Source: Aralia elata (lineage: Eukaryota; Streptophyta; Magnoliopsida; Apiales; Araliaceae). Taken from it: a stretch of 64,000 nucleotides of DNA. The stretch spans positions 372,001 to 436,000 of the forward strand of contig JAVJAP010000028.1 of assembly GCA_034770075.1 (NCBI GenBank). Direction: 5' to 3'. The notes under the pieces are model-generated. The model searched no databases, was not told the DNA's origin, and was given only the letters and a program-made list of their open reading frames with translations. Of this stretch, positions 34,215 to 45,954 are shown piece after piece; the stretch's first letter is position 1, and each line of letters begins with the position of its first letter. The position numbers were made by a program, and so were the translations under genes.

Positions 34215-35700
34215 GTTAAACCCATGCCGGCAACATGCTCTAAAAAAGAGCTTGGGTGGTAAGCCTTTTGTAAGTGGATCCGCTAACATATCATGCGTCT
34301 AATATACTTAATGACAACGTTTTGATCTTCAACTTTTTCCTTGACAAATAAATACTTAGTGTCGAGGTATAGTTCAACACCACTCGAACTGGTGCTGTTG
34401 GAAAAACTAACGGCAGAATCATTATCATAAAATACTTTCAATGGCCTTGAAATGGAATCTACAACCTTAAGTCCTGAAATAAGATTCCTCAATAATACAG
34501 CGTGACAAGTAGCATGATAACAAGCCACATATTCTGCCATCATCGTGGAAGTGGTAGTTAACTCTTACTTATAACTTCTCCACGAAATAGGGCCTCCTGA
34601 AAGCATAAAGATGTACCCTGATGTAGATTTCTTTTCACCTTTACACTTAGCAAAATCAGAATCAGAATAACCAACAACTTCAAGGTTATCTGTTTTCCTG
34701 AATGTAAGCATAAAATCCTTAGTACCCTGTAAGTAGCGTAAAACCTTTTTTTGGCTGTTTTCCAGTGATCCAAACCCATATTTATCTGATAACGTCCAAG
34801 TATACTAGTTACATACGCTATATCTGGACGTGTACAAACTTGAGCATACATAAGACTCCTAACCACAGAAGCGTAGGGAATAAGATTCATTTGATCACGT
34901 TCCAACTGATTCTTAGGGCATTGATATGAGCCAAATTTGTCACCCTTAACAACATGGGCGACAGTAGGGGAGCAATTTTGCATGTTATATTTGTTAAGAA
35001 CTTTATCAATATAAGCTCTTTGGGATAATCCTAATATCCCGCAAGACCTATCTCGATGAATTTTAATACCTATGACATAAGAGGCTTCACCAAGATCCTT
35101 CATATCAAAATTTCCAAAAAGGAAACGTTTGGTCTCATGCAACATGTCTAAGTTATTACTTGCAAGTAGTATATCATCAACATACAAAACAAGAATAACA
35201 AATTTACTCCTACTGACCTTCAAGTATATGCATTGATCTATTATATTCTTCTTAAAATTAAAATTACTCATCACCTCATGAAACTTAAGATACCATTGTC
35301 GAGAAGCCTGTTTTAACCCATAGATGGACTTATTTAGTCTACATACCATATGTTCCTTGCCTTTAACCAGAAAACCTTCTAGTTGTGCCATGTAGACATT
35401 CTCATGCAAGTTACCATTAAGGAATGCAGTTTTAACATCCATCTGATGTAACTCTAAATCATAATGAGCTACTAGAGTCATGACAATTCTAAATGAATCT
35501 TTCCTGGATACTAGAGAGAAAGTTTCATTATAATCTACACCTTCCTTTTGAGTGAAACCTTTAGCAACCAATCGAACTTTATACCTTTCAACATTCCCTT
35601 TAGGATCTAATTTGGTCTTATAGACTCACTTGCAACCAACAGGTTTAACACCTTTTGGTAACTCTTCAAGATCCCAAACGTTATTAAGCTCCATTGATTT
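34215..35700 (-). pseudogene. Copia RT and RNase H (second element)
   Basis: The long minus frame (34558-35571) starts VAKGFTQKEGVDYNETFS, then LHQMDVKTAFLNGNLHENVY, SIYGLKQASRQWYLKFHEVM and the catalytic VLYVDDILLASNN near 35175. RNase H follows after a break (34283-34543): MMAEYVACYHATCHAVLLRN, then VFYDNDSAVSFSNS, ending near 34215 with a DMLADPLTKGLP-like tail in other phases. Codons before 35571 (YKTKLDPKGNVERYK) extend RT upstream past a stop. The region is broken but recently enough to keep a 337-codon frame. Confidence 0.9.
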
Positions 35701-36275
35701 CAACTCATCATTCATGGCTCAAGCCATTGAGTTTATTGAGCATTAGTAATGGCTTCTTTATAGGAGATGAGATCATTAATTTTACTTGAATCATAGTCAA
35801 ATCTCATTAAAATAGGTTATAAAATCATCAAAATTAACAGGCTTTCTAGGTCTTTCGGACCTACGTAAAAGCTGCACAATTTTAGGAATATGATTTTCAA
35901 TAATATGAGGTTCAACATTAGGTGGTGGCTCAACTATCTCAGGGGCATCATTCGCCTCAATAGGAGGTTGTTGTGTCTCACCCTCTTGAATTACAGGATT
36001 AGGAACATAAATCCTGTTTTCTTTAAGATCAATTTTTCTAGGCTCACTACTCCCACTTAAATTGCCATTTTCTAAAAACTCTGCATGCCTAGTCTTAACA
36101 ATTATAATGGTATACGAGGGACAGTAAAATTGAAAACCCTTAGATCTATCAGGATATCTAATGAAATGGCAACTAATGGTTTTAGAGTCAAGTTTCTTTA
36201 TTTGTGGATTAAAAACTTAGCCTCGGCTAAACAGCCCCACACCCATAAGTATTTTAAACTAGGTTTTCTACCTGT

Positions 36276-37024
36276 CTAAATTTCATAAGGAGTGTTAGGG
36301 ACAAATTTGCTAGGAACCCGGTTTAAAATATGAACAGCTGTCTTTAATGCCTCAGTCCACAAAAATATAGGTAAGTTGGAATTGCATAACATACTACGCA
36401 CCATATCCATAAGGGTACGATTTCGCCTCTCAGCTACACCATTTTGTTGCGGTGTACCAGACATTGTATATTGAGTGACGATGCTATTTTCTTGACAAAA
36501 TAAGGCAAATGGACTAGGACTATGTCCTGTATCAGAGTGTTTACCATAATACTTTGACGATGCCATTTTCTTGACAAAATAAGGCAAATGGACCAGGACT
36601 ATGTCCTGTATCAGAGTGTTTACCATAATACTCTCCGCCTCTATCTGATCTCACTACTTTATTTTTTTTCGGTCAAGTTGATTTTCAACTTCAACCTTGA
36701 AAATTTTAAACATATTTAGTGATTCAGATTTTTATTTTTATTAATCAGGTAGACATAAGTATAACGAGAATAGTCATCAATGAACGTAATGAAATATTTG
36801 TGTCCACCAATTCTAGGAGAAAATGGTCCACATATATCAGTGTGAATCACCTCAAAAAGTGCACCACTTCTAGTGGCTCCTTTCTTACTTCCTTTCACAA
36901 ATTTTCCTTTCATACATTCAATACAATGGTCAAGATCAGAGAAATCTAGTGAATGAAGAATTCCATCCTTTATAAGACGTTGCATTCTATCTTTTGAAAT
37001 ATGGCCTAAACGTTTATGCCACAA
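36276..37024 (-). pseudogene. Copia integrase (second element) with a 79-bp tandem duplication
   Basis: The upstream part (36716-37024) has WHKRLGHISKDRMQRLIKDG, the zinc site ending CIECMKGK, and IHTDICGPFSPRIGGHKYF. The downstream part (36276-36626) has SGTPQQNGVAERRNRTLMDM and FLWTEALKTAVHILNRVPSK. Positions 36477-36555 and 36556-36634 are a near-perfect tandem duplication that duplicates part of the core and shifts the frame. The segment around the second catalytic Asp (36640-36715) is disrupted. Confidence 0.85.
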
Positions 37025-37152
37025 TTTTGAAGAATTCTCATTGTCTAGTTTTCTCTTATTTTCACTTTTAAAGGTATTTTTTTGTCACATTCATTGTTAA
37101 CAAGGATTCAGCAAAGACATTATCCAAAATTTATCTTATAGAGGTTTTCCCT

Positions 37153-37449
37153 TTAAAAGCCAGAACCAATAACATGAGAGTAATGATAAATAATTATTTT
37201 ATTATCCCCAAACTTAAACGAAAAACCATCAACGTCAAGTTTAGATACAGAAATTAAATTCTGTGTCATACTGGGAACATAAAGAGTATTATATAAATAC
37301 AAGGTGAAACCACTCTCCAAAACTAAAAGGAGAGTTCTTAGAGCTTCAACTTGTATAGACTCTCCATTGCCAACTTTAATGGTTCTTTTTCCCTTTTGGA
37401 ATGTCTTCTTTGAAAGGAATCCATTCAATGAATTAGTAATGTGAACCAT
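37153..37449 (-). pseudogene. Copia protease to pre-integrase segment
   Basis: The frame carries IKVGNGESIQVEALRTL and LYNTLYVPSMTQNLISVSKL, the conserved stretch between the copia protease and GAG-pre-integrase. The protease active site itself is not intact in this frame. Confidence 0.7.
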
Positions 37450-37464
37450 AGCACAAATGTCAAG

Positions 37465-37734
37465 TCACCATGTATTAGAAAGAACATCAATTAGAAAGGA
37501 TTTATAAGTTACATAATTGAAGGACATAACTTTCTTTTCAAGCCATTCTCTGAACTTAGGGCATTCTTTCTGAATATGTCCTTGCTTCTTACAAAAGCGA
37601 CATTTAGGACCTGCCTTAGAGTTGTTACCTGAATAATTTGCCTTATTTGTTTTGTTAGAAATTGGTTTATCCTTATTCTTAAAACCTTTGCCATTCTTAT
37701 AAGCCTTCTTCTTATGGGATCCAGTGGAAGTCAA
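37465..37734 (-). pseudogene. Copia gag C-terminus with zinc knuckle
   Basis: The CCHC knuckle CRFCKKQGHIQKEC follows a Lys/Asn-rich linker. Upstream the frame stops abruptly at the junction with the outer LTR piece (37738/37739). It represents gag after a missing middle portion of perhaps a hundred or more codons relative to the N-terminal fragment at 31848-32099. Confidence 0.85.
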
Positions 37735-37738
37735 ATGA

Positions 37739-37952
37739 GTTTGGTCCCAATTGTCGTCTTAAGAATTTTATACACACCTATACATACATCTTAAGATTGA
37801 GAGAGGCAATTGAAGGCTTTCACCCTTAAGTGCAGCGGAAGCGTGATACATACAAGATGTCTTCTCTCAATTCATGTAAGTACTCAATGTTATGATTAAT
37901 TGATTTTATTTTATTTAATGCAATAGCACGTTCCGATATAATTTATTTAACA
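37739..37952 (+). repeat. Right outer LTR fragment (last 214 bp)
   Basis: Starts TTTGGTCCCAATTGTCGTCT and ends ATTTATTTAACA, followed by the AAACA target duplicate. It is in plus orientation, opposite to the inner LTR. Confidence 0.88.
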
Positions 37953-39775
37953 AAACATGCACCAAGTAATTAGATAAAACATCACACTGAATCTTGACTT
38001 CCTATTTAAAGAGAAAATGTACTGTATATGTGTGTATATATATATATATGTATGTATATATGTGTATATTGTAAGTATGCAAAATCACAATCTAATTGAG
38101 ATGCGCAACGGAAAATGGAAATTAAAATTTTTTGCAACTTAACCATGAATCACCTTATGCATAGCTATTAATTGAAGAAGAATAACAAGAGAAAATACCT
38201 TTGATGACTCAACTCTTGAACCGCTACAAGATCTACTCCTCTCTTGATTTCTTCAAGCTTCTCCAATCTACAATTGTTTGTTGATTTCTTCAAGCTCCTC
38301 CAATCTTTGTTCCTTGAATTAAACACTAGCTACAAAGTGTATGTAGCACTCTAGAGGTAATCCACCAAGAATGATTATACAAGAAACAATATTTGATTTC
38401 CTAGAAATCTTGGATGGATAATCCAATTAAATCTTTTATTCCTAACTCTTAAGAATAATAAGAACTCTTCATCAAGAACTCTTTCATTAGATGGAGGCTA
38501 ACACTTCTCTAAGTGCAATAAATGCTAGGTTAGTTGAATTAGGAAAACCCTAATTCAATTAGTATACTACCAAGAATAATACTTACATAATATGTAAGTA
38601 ACATTATTCTCCTAACCCACATGTTTTGCATTTAAGCAACTAACACATGTTATTAGCTTAGCCCACCTTTTGCATTTAATTTAAATGATATTTACATTTC
38701 ATTTAAATTAATTCTTAATCTAATTAAGAATTAAATGATAATAATAATAATAATAAGATTTCTCTTATTAATTTATAATTCAATATTTCTCCAAATATAT
38801 CATTATAAATATTAAGCATTTCAATTTATTCAACTAATAAATTAAATACTTAATTTATTATCATTAAGCCAATTTCTTCTAATATAATATTATTCTTTTT
38901 GCGGTGTGACCCTTTAGGTTCAATATTATGCCGGTAGTAGAATAAATAAATTAGAACAATTCTAATATTATTTATAATGAATTAAACTCCTTTAATTCAA
39001 ACATAAATAAACAATATTTATTCTACATCATGAGGGACACCTTACGATAATGTATCATGACTATCCGAATAATATGAAATCAATGTTTAATCACATAGAA
39101 CCTATTCAGTAGTAGTTACCGTACAATTCAATCCTTCTACCATACAATGTCCCGATTAAATATAAGACATGAATTTACTGACAAGTCTTATTTTATTTAA
39201 TCATCAAGGTACCATTTTGAGGATGCGTATTCCTTAGATAAGACGACTATGAAAATTCTCGACTGCTGAATAGCTCTCTACTTCTGATTTAATATTTTCT
39301 CTCCTCATCGTCTCATCATTATCTCTAAATGTGCGAAATCCCGCTTGCACCAAAGCGGTATAGAGATGATCGGTGAAATACTGAAATTTTTACGAGTGTC
39401 TTAGCCTCTAAAACTCAAAACACATGATAACTAAATCTAGAGGTGGAAGAGGAGGCTCTTTGGGATCCCACAAATGCCACTGAAACAAGCTTTGCTCAAA
39501 GCAGGCAAGAGAAAGTACTTGCAAAAAAAGATTTCATACGTTGACCACAGCAAGAGGGTTCACTTGTCCAAAACAGTGGCTTGCTATAATTGACTAGTTC
39601 AAAGTTCAAACACTTCCTCATTTAACTGAGCATTGGATCAGGCATTTTGTCAAACACATTCAGTGGTATATTAACCTTGCTCCTTTTTCATTTACTAATT
39701 CTTGTGAAAAAAATCAAATTCTCACTGTATAACAATCAAATATACAACAAAGAGTAGTGTTTGTGAAATATAATA
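37953..39775. other. Intergenic; possible LTR relic about 38060-39260
   Basis: A TATG/TA microsatellite lies at 38036-38066. The stretch 38890-38935 (GCGGTGTGACCCTTTAGGTT) resembles sequence I associate with copia LTRs or untranslated regions, so a solo LTR or element relic is possible. I could not find its ends. No coding frame of interest. Confidence 0.3.
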
Positions 39776-40071
39776 CTTTTTCTACCCAAAATAATAGACG
39801 TTTTGACTATTGCACATGTATTAAATGATACTATAACTCAATGATTAAATCTACTGTTTTGAAATGATGTAATTTATATTTTTACTTCTCCATCACCTTT
39901 CTATCTATTTAAACCACTTGTACATCCCTCAATATTTCTCGATCTTCATCAACACACTCGAACAACTTTATCAAAATTAACTACTCATCTAGTAATGAAA
40001 ATTAGTAAATAAGATTTTTTTGCGAAACAAAAATAATTAGTAAATACATTTTTTTTGCGAAACAGAGGGAG
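39776..40071. mobile_element. Degraded Stowaway-like MITE
   Basis: The left end CTTTTTCTACCCAAAATAAT and the right end (reverse complement CTCCCTCTGTTTCGC) resemble Stowaway ends. TGCGAAAC occurs twice near the right end. The target site is not clean. Confidence 0.45.
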
Positions 40072-40960
40072 TGGTTAAACTTTTGGAGGCACAAAACTCG
40101 GAAGAGAGTTTATAGCACTGACAAAATAGGAATAATTTATTTCTCCCTAATAAATAAACAGCCACACAATGTAATATGTAATACGATGAATATTAGACTT
40201 CAAATTGAAGAGTAAATCATCTTGTATGATACATAAATGATAGCACCACTACTTAAATGTAGAATTTGTTCTCCATTTATCCCATTCAAGTCTTCAACCA
40301 ATAAAATGATACAATGTATTTAAGTTTGCCATTATAATTTTAATATCATGGCACCTGTACTAAACTACAACGTATATTTAGGGAAAAATATAGAACAAAA
40401 TATATTCTAAATACATCAAATTTTACAAATGAAAAAAAAAGTCTTTTTTTTATTGGTAATACATGACAATATTGAGCAAAATTCCTTGACATCATATACA
40501 TAAATGGGTTAGGGGAAATAACAATACCAGAATACCTAGAATACATAACTTGAAGTAAATCGAAAATAAAAGTAGAGAAAAAACTTTTGTCTGTTGGCAA
40601 TTGGCCTTGCCTTCTCAATTTTGCAACACTCACCTTCTGGTTTTTGCAACATTAACCTTTGTTGTCTATTCCTGTAATCAAATTGTCATTTTCGTGTCCC
40701 AAAAAATGGGGATCTTTTGTATGGGCCAATCAGGTGTCTCGAGCCAATCAGACTCTCCCGATGTGGGCCCTAACAAATAAGAGATCTGTTTTGGTCCTTT
40801 GATTCCGATCAGTATGCCACACTTCCAAGAACACAACCCAAGTCAGTCTACACGTAGAACATGTACTATTATTGAGGTACACAAATAATTTGCATCAGAT
40901 ATATTTTCTTTTCATAAAATAAAATTATAAAGAAGAAATGTTTTACATTACTATCAATCA
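40072..40960. other. Intergenic, no gene recognised
   Basis: A 95-codon minus frame (40346-40633) exists but shows no domain and sits in AT-rich sequence. I do not support it as a gene. Confidence 0.4.
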
Positions 40961-40963
40961 CTG

Positions 40964-41212
40964 CTCCTGTTCCAAAATTAGAGACACATTTGTAAGCCGA
41001 TGATTTTTAAGAAAAAAAGTTTTATTTTTCCAAACTTATCCATAAAATTAGCTAGATATCTAGTAGTGGTGTGATTGTACATGCACAATCTACTAAGAAT
41101 AAAAGTATTGACACGTTAGGAACTTCATGTTATGTTATAGTCTTAGAAATAGAAATGTATTTCTATTTTGAAAAGGAAAAAAAATGTATTACTAATTTTG
41201 AAATAGAGGGAA
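40964..41212. mobile_element. Stowaway-like MITE
   Basis: The left end CTCCTGTTCCAAAATTAGAG and the reverse complement of the right end, TTCCCTCTATTTCAAAATTA, are degenerate inverted repeats. About 250 bp, no coding frame. Confidence 0.55.
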
Positions 41213-41508
41213 TATCAACATGCAAATTAAAGTCGCATGCTTGTTTCTGAGGGATAAATTAAATATGAAGCAACAAGGCACAAATCTGCAGAGTATCCAA
41301 CTAAGTACCATAACCAAACATCATCTATCAGATACTGAAACATCTTTGAGACTACGTTGTATCAACATCAATATCACCTGCAAATGCCAATTTCAAGTCT
41401 TATTTGTGTAAATTAAAGTCACACACTTATTTCTGGGGGCTAAATTAAATATGAATCTACAAGACACAAACCTGCAGAGTATCCAACTAAGTACTAGAAC
41501 CAAACATC

Positions 41509-42070
41509 TATTGGAATATTGGTTAAAATTAAATAATAAAATGGTGAAGAGCAATGAGGTAGGTAGGTGTGGGCACATGGAATGGGTGTTCTCTCATTTG
41601 TTGCATGTGATAGGTTTATTCCAAGTGTGTGTGCTAGCACATGAAACTTTCTAAGTTGGTGTGCTAATGAAGATGAAAGTATTGCCTATAAATACTTGCC
41701 TTATTGTAAACCAAAGGATCATCCTAGGGAAGTAGGATCCCATCCGAGAAAGGGTGGAGAGGGTTATCCAAATATAGAGAGATAAGAGGTATCCAAGTTG
41801 ATGTCGAGTCCATCACAAGTGTTAGAAAATTTTATGTGGAAAAATTCTCTTGGGAAGAATTATCTTTCTTGAGTGAATGTGAGGAAATTTCTGAGAGTGT
41901 GAGTGATTGTAATATTATTCACACAGTAAATTTTCTCTGTTTGTCTTTGACAATGAAAATGATTTTTCTCTGGTTTTGGAGTTTCCACTATAATTCTTGT
42001 ATTATGTGATTGTGTTCAAAATTCTCAATTTCTTATTTCTCTATATCGTGAGACGTTATAATTCCCAACA
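41509..42070 (+). repeat. 5' LTR of the small copia-type element
   Basis: 562 bp, with a TATAAATA box at 41687-41694. It ends ATTCCCAACA and is very similar to the 3' copy apart from short indels (for example the extra AACACACCAACC-type stretch in copy 2). Confidence 0.88.
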
Positions 42071-42753
42071 ATTGGTATCAGAGAGCTTTTGGTTCACGCC
42101 GTTGGTGTCTCCAATGGGTACGATCCGTTTAAAGAAAAATGTCTGGCATAAAAATCGATATAGAGAAATTCGATCGGAGAATTATTTTTTGGCATGTGGC
42201 AAAGTCAAGTCAAAGATGTGATGATTCTATCTAAGTTACACAAGGCGTTCAGTATGAACGGATCCTCATGGCATGTCGCTAGTATCCAAAGTTGCCATGA
42301 AAGAGGATGTGTTACTACTAGCGGGTTTTTTGCACACGGACATTGGTTGACATTGATGCAAGGTGTGTGGTGATGTTGATGGCTGATGTACTTCCGGGAA
42401 AGCCAACGTGGAAGTAGCACCATAATTTTTCAGCAAGTTTGTTCGACATGAAATCTTAGAATGGTTGATTCTGAGTGGTATATGTGTAGACATGAAATCT
42501 TAGAATGTTTGATTCTGAGTGTATGTGTATTTTTTTATGGTGGAGTATGATAATTCTTTATATCGAGAATTATGACTGCTTGTGAAGACGGTGATATCGG
42601 AACCTATGAAAAATCTTAGAATGGTTGATTCTGAGTGGAGGTGTACTCTCTGTGGTGGAGTATGATAATTCTCTATATCGAGAATTATGACTGTTGGTAA
42701 AGACAGTGATAACAGATATATGGTGATTATTTTATTTTAACCAATGTGGAGTT
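42071..42753 (+). pseudogene. Internal region with gag stub and duplicated module
   Basis: After the primer-binding site the frame SGIKIDIEKFDRR (about 42140-42180) is the usual first block of copia gag and then loses phase. From about 42450 a module containing ATCTTAGAATGGTTGATTCT and GTATGATAATTCT(T/C)TATATC is repeated two to three times. No protease or RT remains. Confidence 0.7.
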
Positions 42754-43321
42754 TGTTGGAATATTGGTTAAAATTAAATAATAAAATGGTGGAGAGTAAT
42801 GAGGGAGGTAGGTGTGGGCACATGAAATGGGTGTTCTCTCATTAGTTGCATATGATGGGTTTATTCCAAGTGTGTGTGCTAGCACATGAAACTTTCTAAG
42901 TTGGTGTGCTAACACACCAACCTTTCTATGTTGGCGTACTAATGGAGATAAAAGTATTGCCTATAAATACTTGCCTTATTGTAAACCAAAGGATCATCCT
43001 AGGAAAGTAGGATCCCATCCGAGAAAGGGTGGAGAGGGTTATCCAAATGTAGAGAGATAAGAGGTATCCAAGTGTTAGAGAATTTTATGTGGAAAAACTC
43101 TTGGGAAGAATTATCTTTCTTGAGTGGATGTGAGAAAATTTCTGAGAGTGTGAGTGATTGTAATATTATTCACATAGCAAATTTTCTCTGGTTGTCTTTG
43201 ACAACGAAAGTGATTTTTCTCCGGTTTTGGAGTTTTCACTATAATTCTTGTGTTATGTGATTGTGTTCTAAATTCTCAATTTCTTATTTCTCTATATCGT
43301 GAGACGTTGTAATTCCCAACA
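42754..43321 (+). repeat. 3' LTR of the small copia-type element
   Basis: 568 bp, starting TGTTGGAATATTGG and ending ATTCCCAACA, followed by ACATC. Confidence 0.88.
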
Positions 43322-43659
43322 ACATCATCTATCAGATACTAAAACATCCTTGAGATTATGGTGTATCAACATCAATATCACCTACAAATGCCAATTTCAA
43401 GTCTTATTTATGAATGCATTGTTTGTTAAAAGAGTTCATTGAAGCTAGGTTCAGAGTTAATTAAAGTTCTATAAACTGTAAGGGATTTTATTCAATCTGT
43501 AACTATCTACAAGCTATGTTACATGAACTCAGATAAATTGTTTGGTTAGATACGGTATTTTGCAGAGTCTGAAATAGGTACTCCTCAATTTTACCACTTT
43601 CTTACGCTGAAATGAAATAAAGTTTCTAGTACACATACCTTCACTAGAAGAAAACAGGC

Positions 43660-43870
43660 CAATTCCGATGGAATATTCTGTCAGATTTAATTCCCTCGTA
43701 AATAACTTAGTTCTGATGGAATTCCGTCGGAGATGTTAGCCACTTTTTGGCGCCACCATTCCTGCCAGCGCCAACTCTATTTACGACGGAAATGTATCTA
43801 TTTTCGATGGAATATCCGTCGAACATAATATAATTACGATGAATTATTTTCGATGGAAATTCCGTCGAAA
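43660..43870. repeat. Left subterminal repeats of the CACTA element
   Basis: Repeated words such as CCGATGGAATATTCTGTC, GATGGAATTCCGTCGG and CGATGGAAATTCCGTCG occur in both orientations. The 3' side (49750-50150) has matching words, for example GACGGATAATTCCGTCGG. Confidence 0.75.
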
Positions 43871-44729
43871 ATAGATTATAAAACCTAAATCATCTTCATT
43901 TTCCCTAAGTCGCCGCTGCTAATTACTTCATTTCTCTCTCTCTCTATCTGTCCCTCAACTCTCTCTGTCCCTCAACTTAGCTCCTCACCTCCTCACATTC
44001 TTTGAACGGTGCCATATCCTCCACCTCTAAGGCAGCGGCGCACAAACCTCCAACGTAGCGAACCTCCGGTGACAAGCTTTCCAGTGAGCCTCTCCTCCTT
44101 CTCCTCCTTTATCTCCATTTGTAACAAGGTTTGTGTTCTAATTTTTTTATTTAGTTTCTAAATATAGTTGGGATATTACATTAGATTGCTAAAATTGGTT
44201 TGCTACATTATTGTTACATTATTGTTGCTGAAATTGACCATGGGATTATTGTTACATTATTGTTGCTGAAATTGAAAAATTCTTAATTTTTGACAAACTG
44301 TTGTTGTTGTTGTTGTGGTTGTTAAACATGGGAATGTGCTAATTTTTGACAAACTGTTGTTGTTGCTGTTTGTTGCTGAAATTGCAATACTCTTCTACAT
44401 TTTGCCCTGAAATTGCATTACTCTTCTAAATTATTTTTCTAAATTAATTTGTTGGGCACATTCTATTTGTTGTTGGGATAATATTTCTCTAAAATTGGGA
44501 CTATTTTGTTGTTTCTATCAGTGTATGAATCAAATTCAATTTGTGTTACTTTTTGATTTATGGAATAATTTGTATGTTGTTTATACATGTTAGATTCTGA
44601 CAAAAATGAGATATTTTTTATTTTCGACGGAATTTCTGTCAGAATTCTTCAATTGCAAAATTTGTGGATCATGTATTATTTTATTTATGTATTTGACTTA
44701 GTTTCTCAATATTGAAATAAACTAAGTAG

Positions 44730-45390
44730 CATTTACTTACTTTCCTACTAATAAAATAAACTGAAATGAAGTTTTGCATTACTAAATTAAATAATATAAA
44801 ATAATTTTAAATAATATAATATAAGATACTATAATATAAAATAATAAAATAAAATAACCTAAGATAAAATAAGATAATTCGGATAAAATGAAATAAATGA
44901 AATTAATTAAAATAAAATAAATTATATTTGTAATTAATTATATTTTTAATTAAATAATATAATATAATATAATGAAAAGTTAAATTAAATTAAATAAAAT
45001 AAAATTACAAAAAATAAAATAAATAAAATAAATTCATTTAAATAAATTTAATTTAATTTAAGTAATAAATTAAATTTAATTCAGTAAAATAAAATAAATT
45101 AGATCAGAATAAAATTACATTTAATAAATAAAATAAATTTAATTTAATTAATAAATTTAATTTAATAAAATAAATTTTAAAATATAATATAATATAATGA
45201 AAAATAAAATAAAATAAAATAAAATAAAATAAAATAAAATATAATTTAATTTAATTAAATAATTTTAATTTAATTAATAAATTAAATTTAATTTAATAAA
45301 GTAAAATAAGTTAAAAAAAAATTAAATATCATGTTATAAAATATAAAATAAAATAAAATAAAATAAGCATACAAAAATAATTGAAATAAA
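44730..45390. repeat. AT-only low-complexity block
   Basis: More than 600 bp composed almost only of A and T in AAATA/TAAAT-like words, including an (AAAAT)n run near 45196-45240. It occupies the place where the first part of the transposase gene should be. Confidence 0.8.
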
Positions 45391-45954
45391 TTTAGTAACA
45401 TTTGCTTAGTTTTTCACAATTAAAATAAACTGAATAAGTATCTATGCATGTACTATATTTTGGAACTTAGAAACCTGTTTGACAATTAGGAGTTAATGTT
45501 GAATAGTAGTCCCCATATTTAAATAATAGTTGTAATAAACTGAGTAATATTTACTTAGTTTATAAGTAGAAAAATAAACTAAGTAACATTTGCTTAGTTT
45601 TCCACAATTATAATAAACTGCATATATACCTATACATATTGTATAGTTTGTAGCTTAGAAACCCATTTGACATTCACTCATTAGAAGTGAATGTCGAATA
45701 GTCCCCAGTTTGGGACTGTTACTGGATGTTATGTCTCTCACATAGGCCGGTGTCAATGGGTTGAGAACGTTTTTTTTTGTTTTGAGGAATTTTCGGCAAT
45801 TATCTCTACAAGTTCTTCGAGTGCATACTTAGATTAAGTTATCTTAGTCTATTTCGTGTACTTGGAGACCATGGGGAGGTGCTGCCGAAATTTTCTTGAA
45901 ACAGAAGAAACGTGCTCAACGTGTTGACACTAGTGAGGAGACACATCCAAGAAC

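Larger units (their letters stand above)
31786..37952. mobile_element. Ty1/copia insertion with inverted, circularly permuted interior
   Basis: The outer ends are plus-strand LTR ends: TGTTAGAATATTTTATTT (first 18 bp of the LTR) at 31786-31803 and the last 214 bp of the LTR at 37739-37952. They are flanked by identical AAACA (31781-31785, 37953-37957). Everything between lies on the minus strand. Read from 37738 downwards it is gag C-terminus, protease, integrase, RT, RNase H, polypurine tract, a full 432-bp LTR, primer-binding site, leader and gag N-terminus. This is the order of a one-LTR circle opened within gag, in reverse orientation inside an LTR. About 190 bp of outer LTR and the middle of gag are missing at the junctions. 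Coding parts contain stops. Confidence 0.85.
41509..43321 (+). mobile_element. Small non-autonomous copia-type LTR element
   Basis: LTRs 41509-42070 and 42754-43321 enclose only 683 bp. ACATC flanks both sides (41504-41508, 43322-43326), a perfect target duplication that the undisturbed copy in the neighbouring duplication confirms. The first LTR has TA in place of the terminal TG. Primer-binding site ATTGGTATCAGAGAGC follows the 5' LTR and the purine tract AATGTGGAGTT precedes the 3' LTR. The interior begins with a copia gag-like start (SGIKIDIEKFDRR) and then only non-coding repeats. It must have used proteins from another element. Confidence 0.9.
41220..43412. repeat. Tandem duplication of about 190 bp, second copy split by an element
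   Basis: Copy 1 (41220-41405) and copy 2 (about 41408-41508 plus 43322-43412) share CTGCAGAGTATCCAACTAAG and the following CCAAACATCATCTATCAGAT and ATCAACATCAATATCACCT. Copy 1 retains the uninterrupted site into which the element at 41509 inserted in copy 2. Confidence 0.85.

Noticed and set aside
34283..37734. Ordinary minus-strand copia element with 5' LTR at 37739
   Set aside because: The LTR piece at 37739-37952 is in the opposite orientation and no PBS lies between it and gag, so it is not a 5' LTR of that frame.
40346..40633. 95-codon minus frame
   Set aside because: Biased AT-rich composition, no domain, no conserved context.
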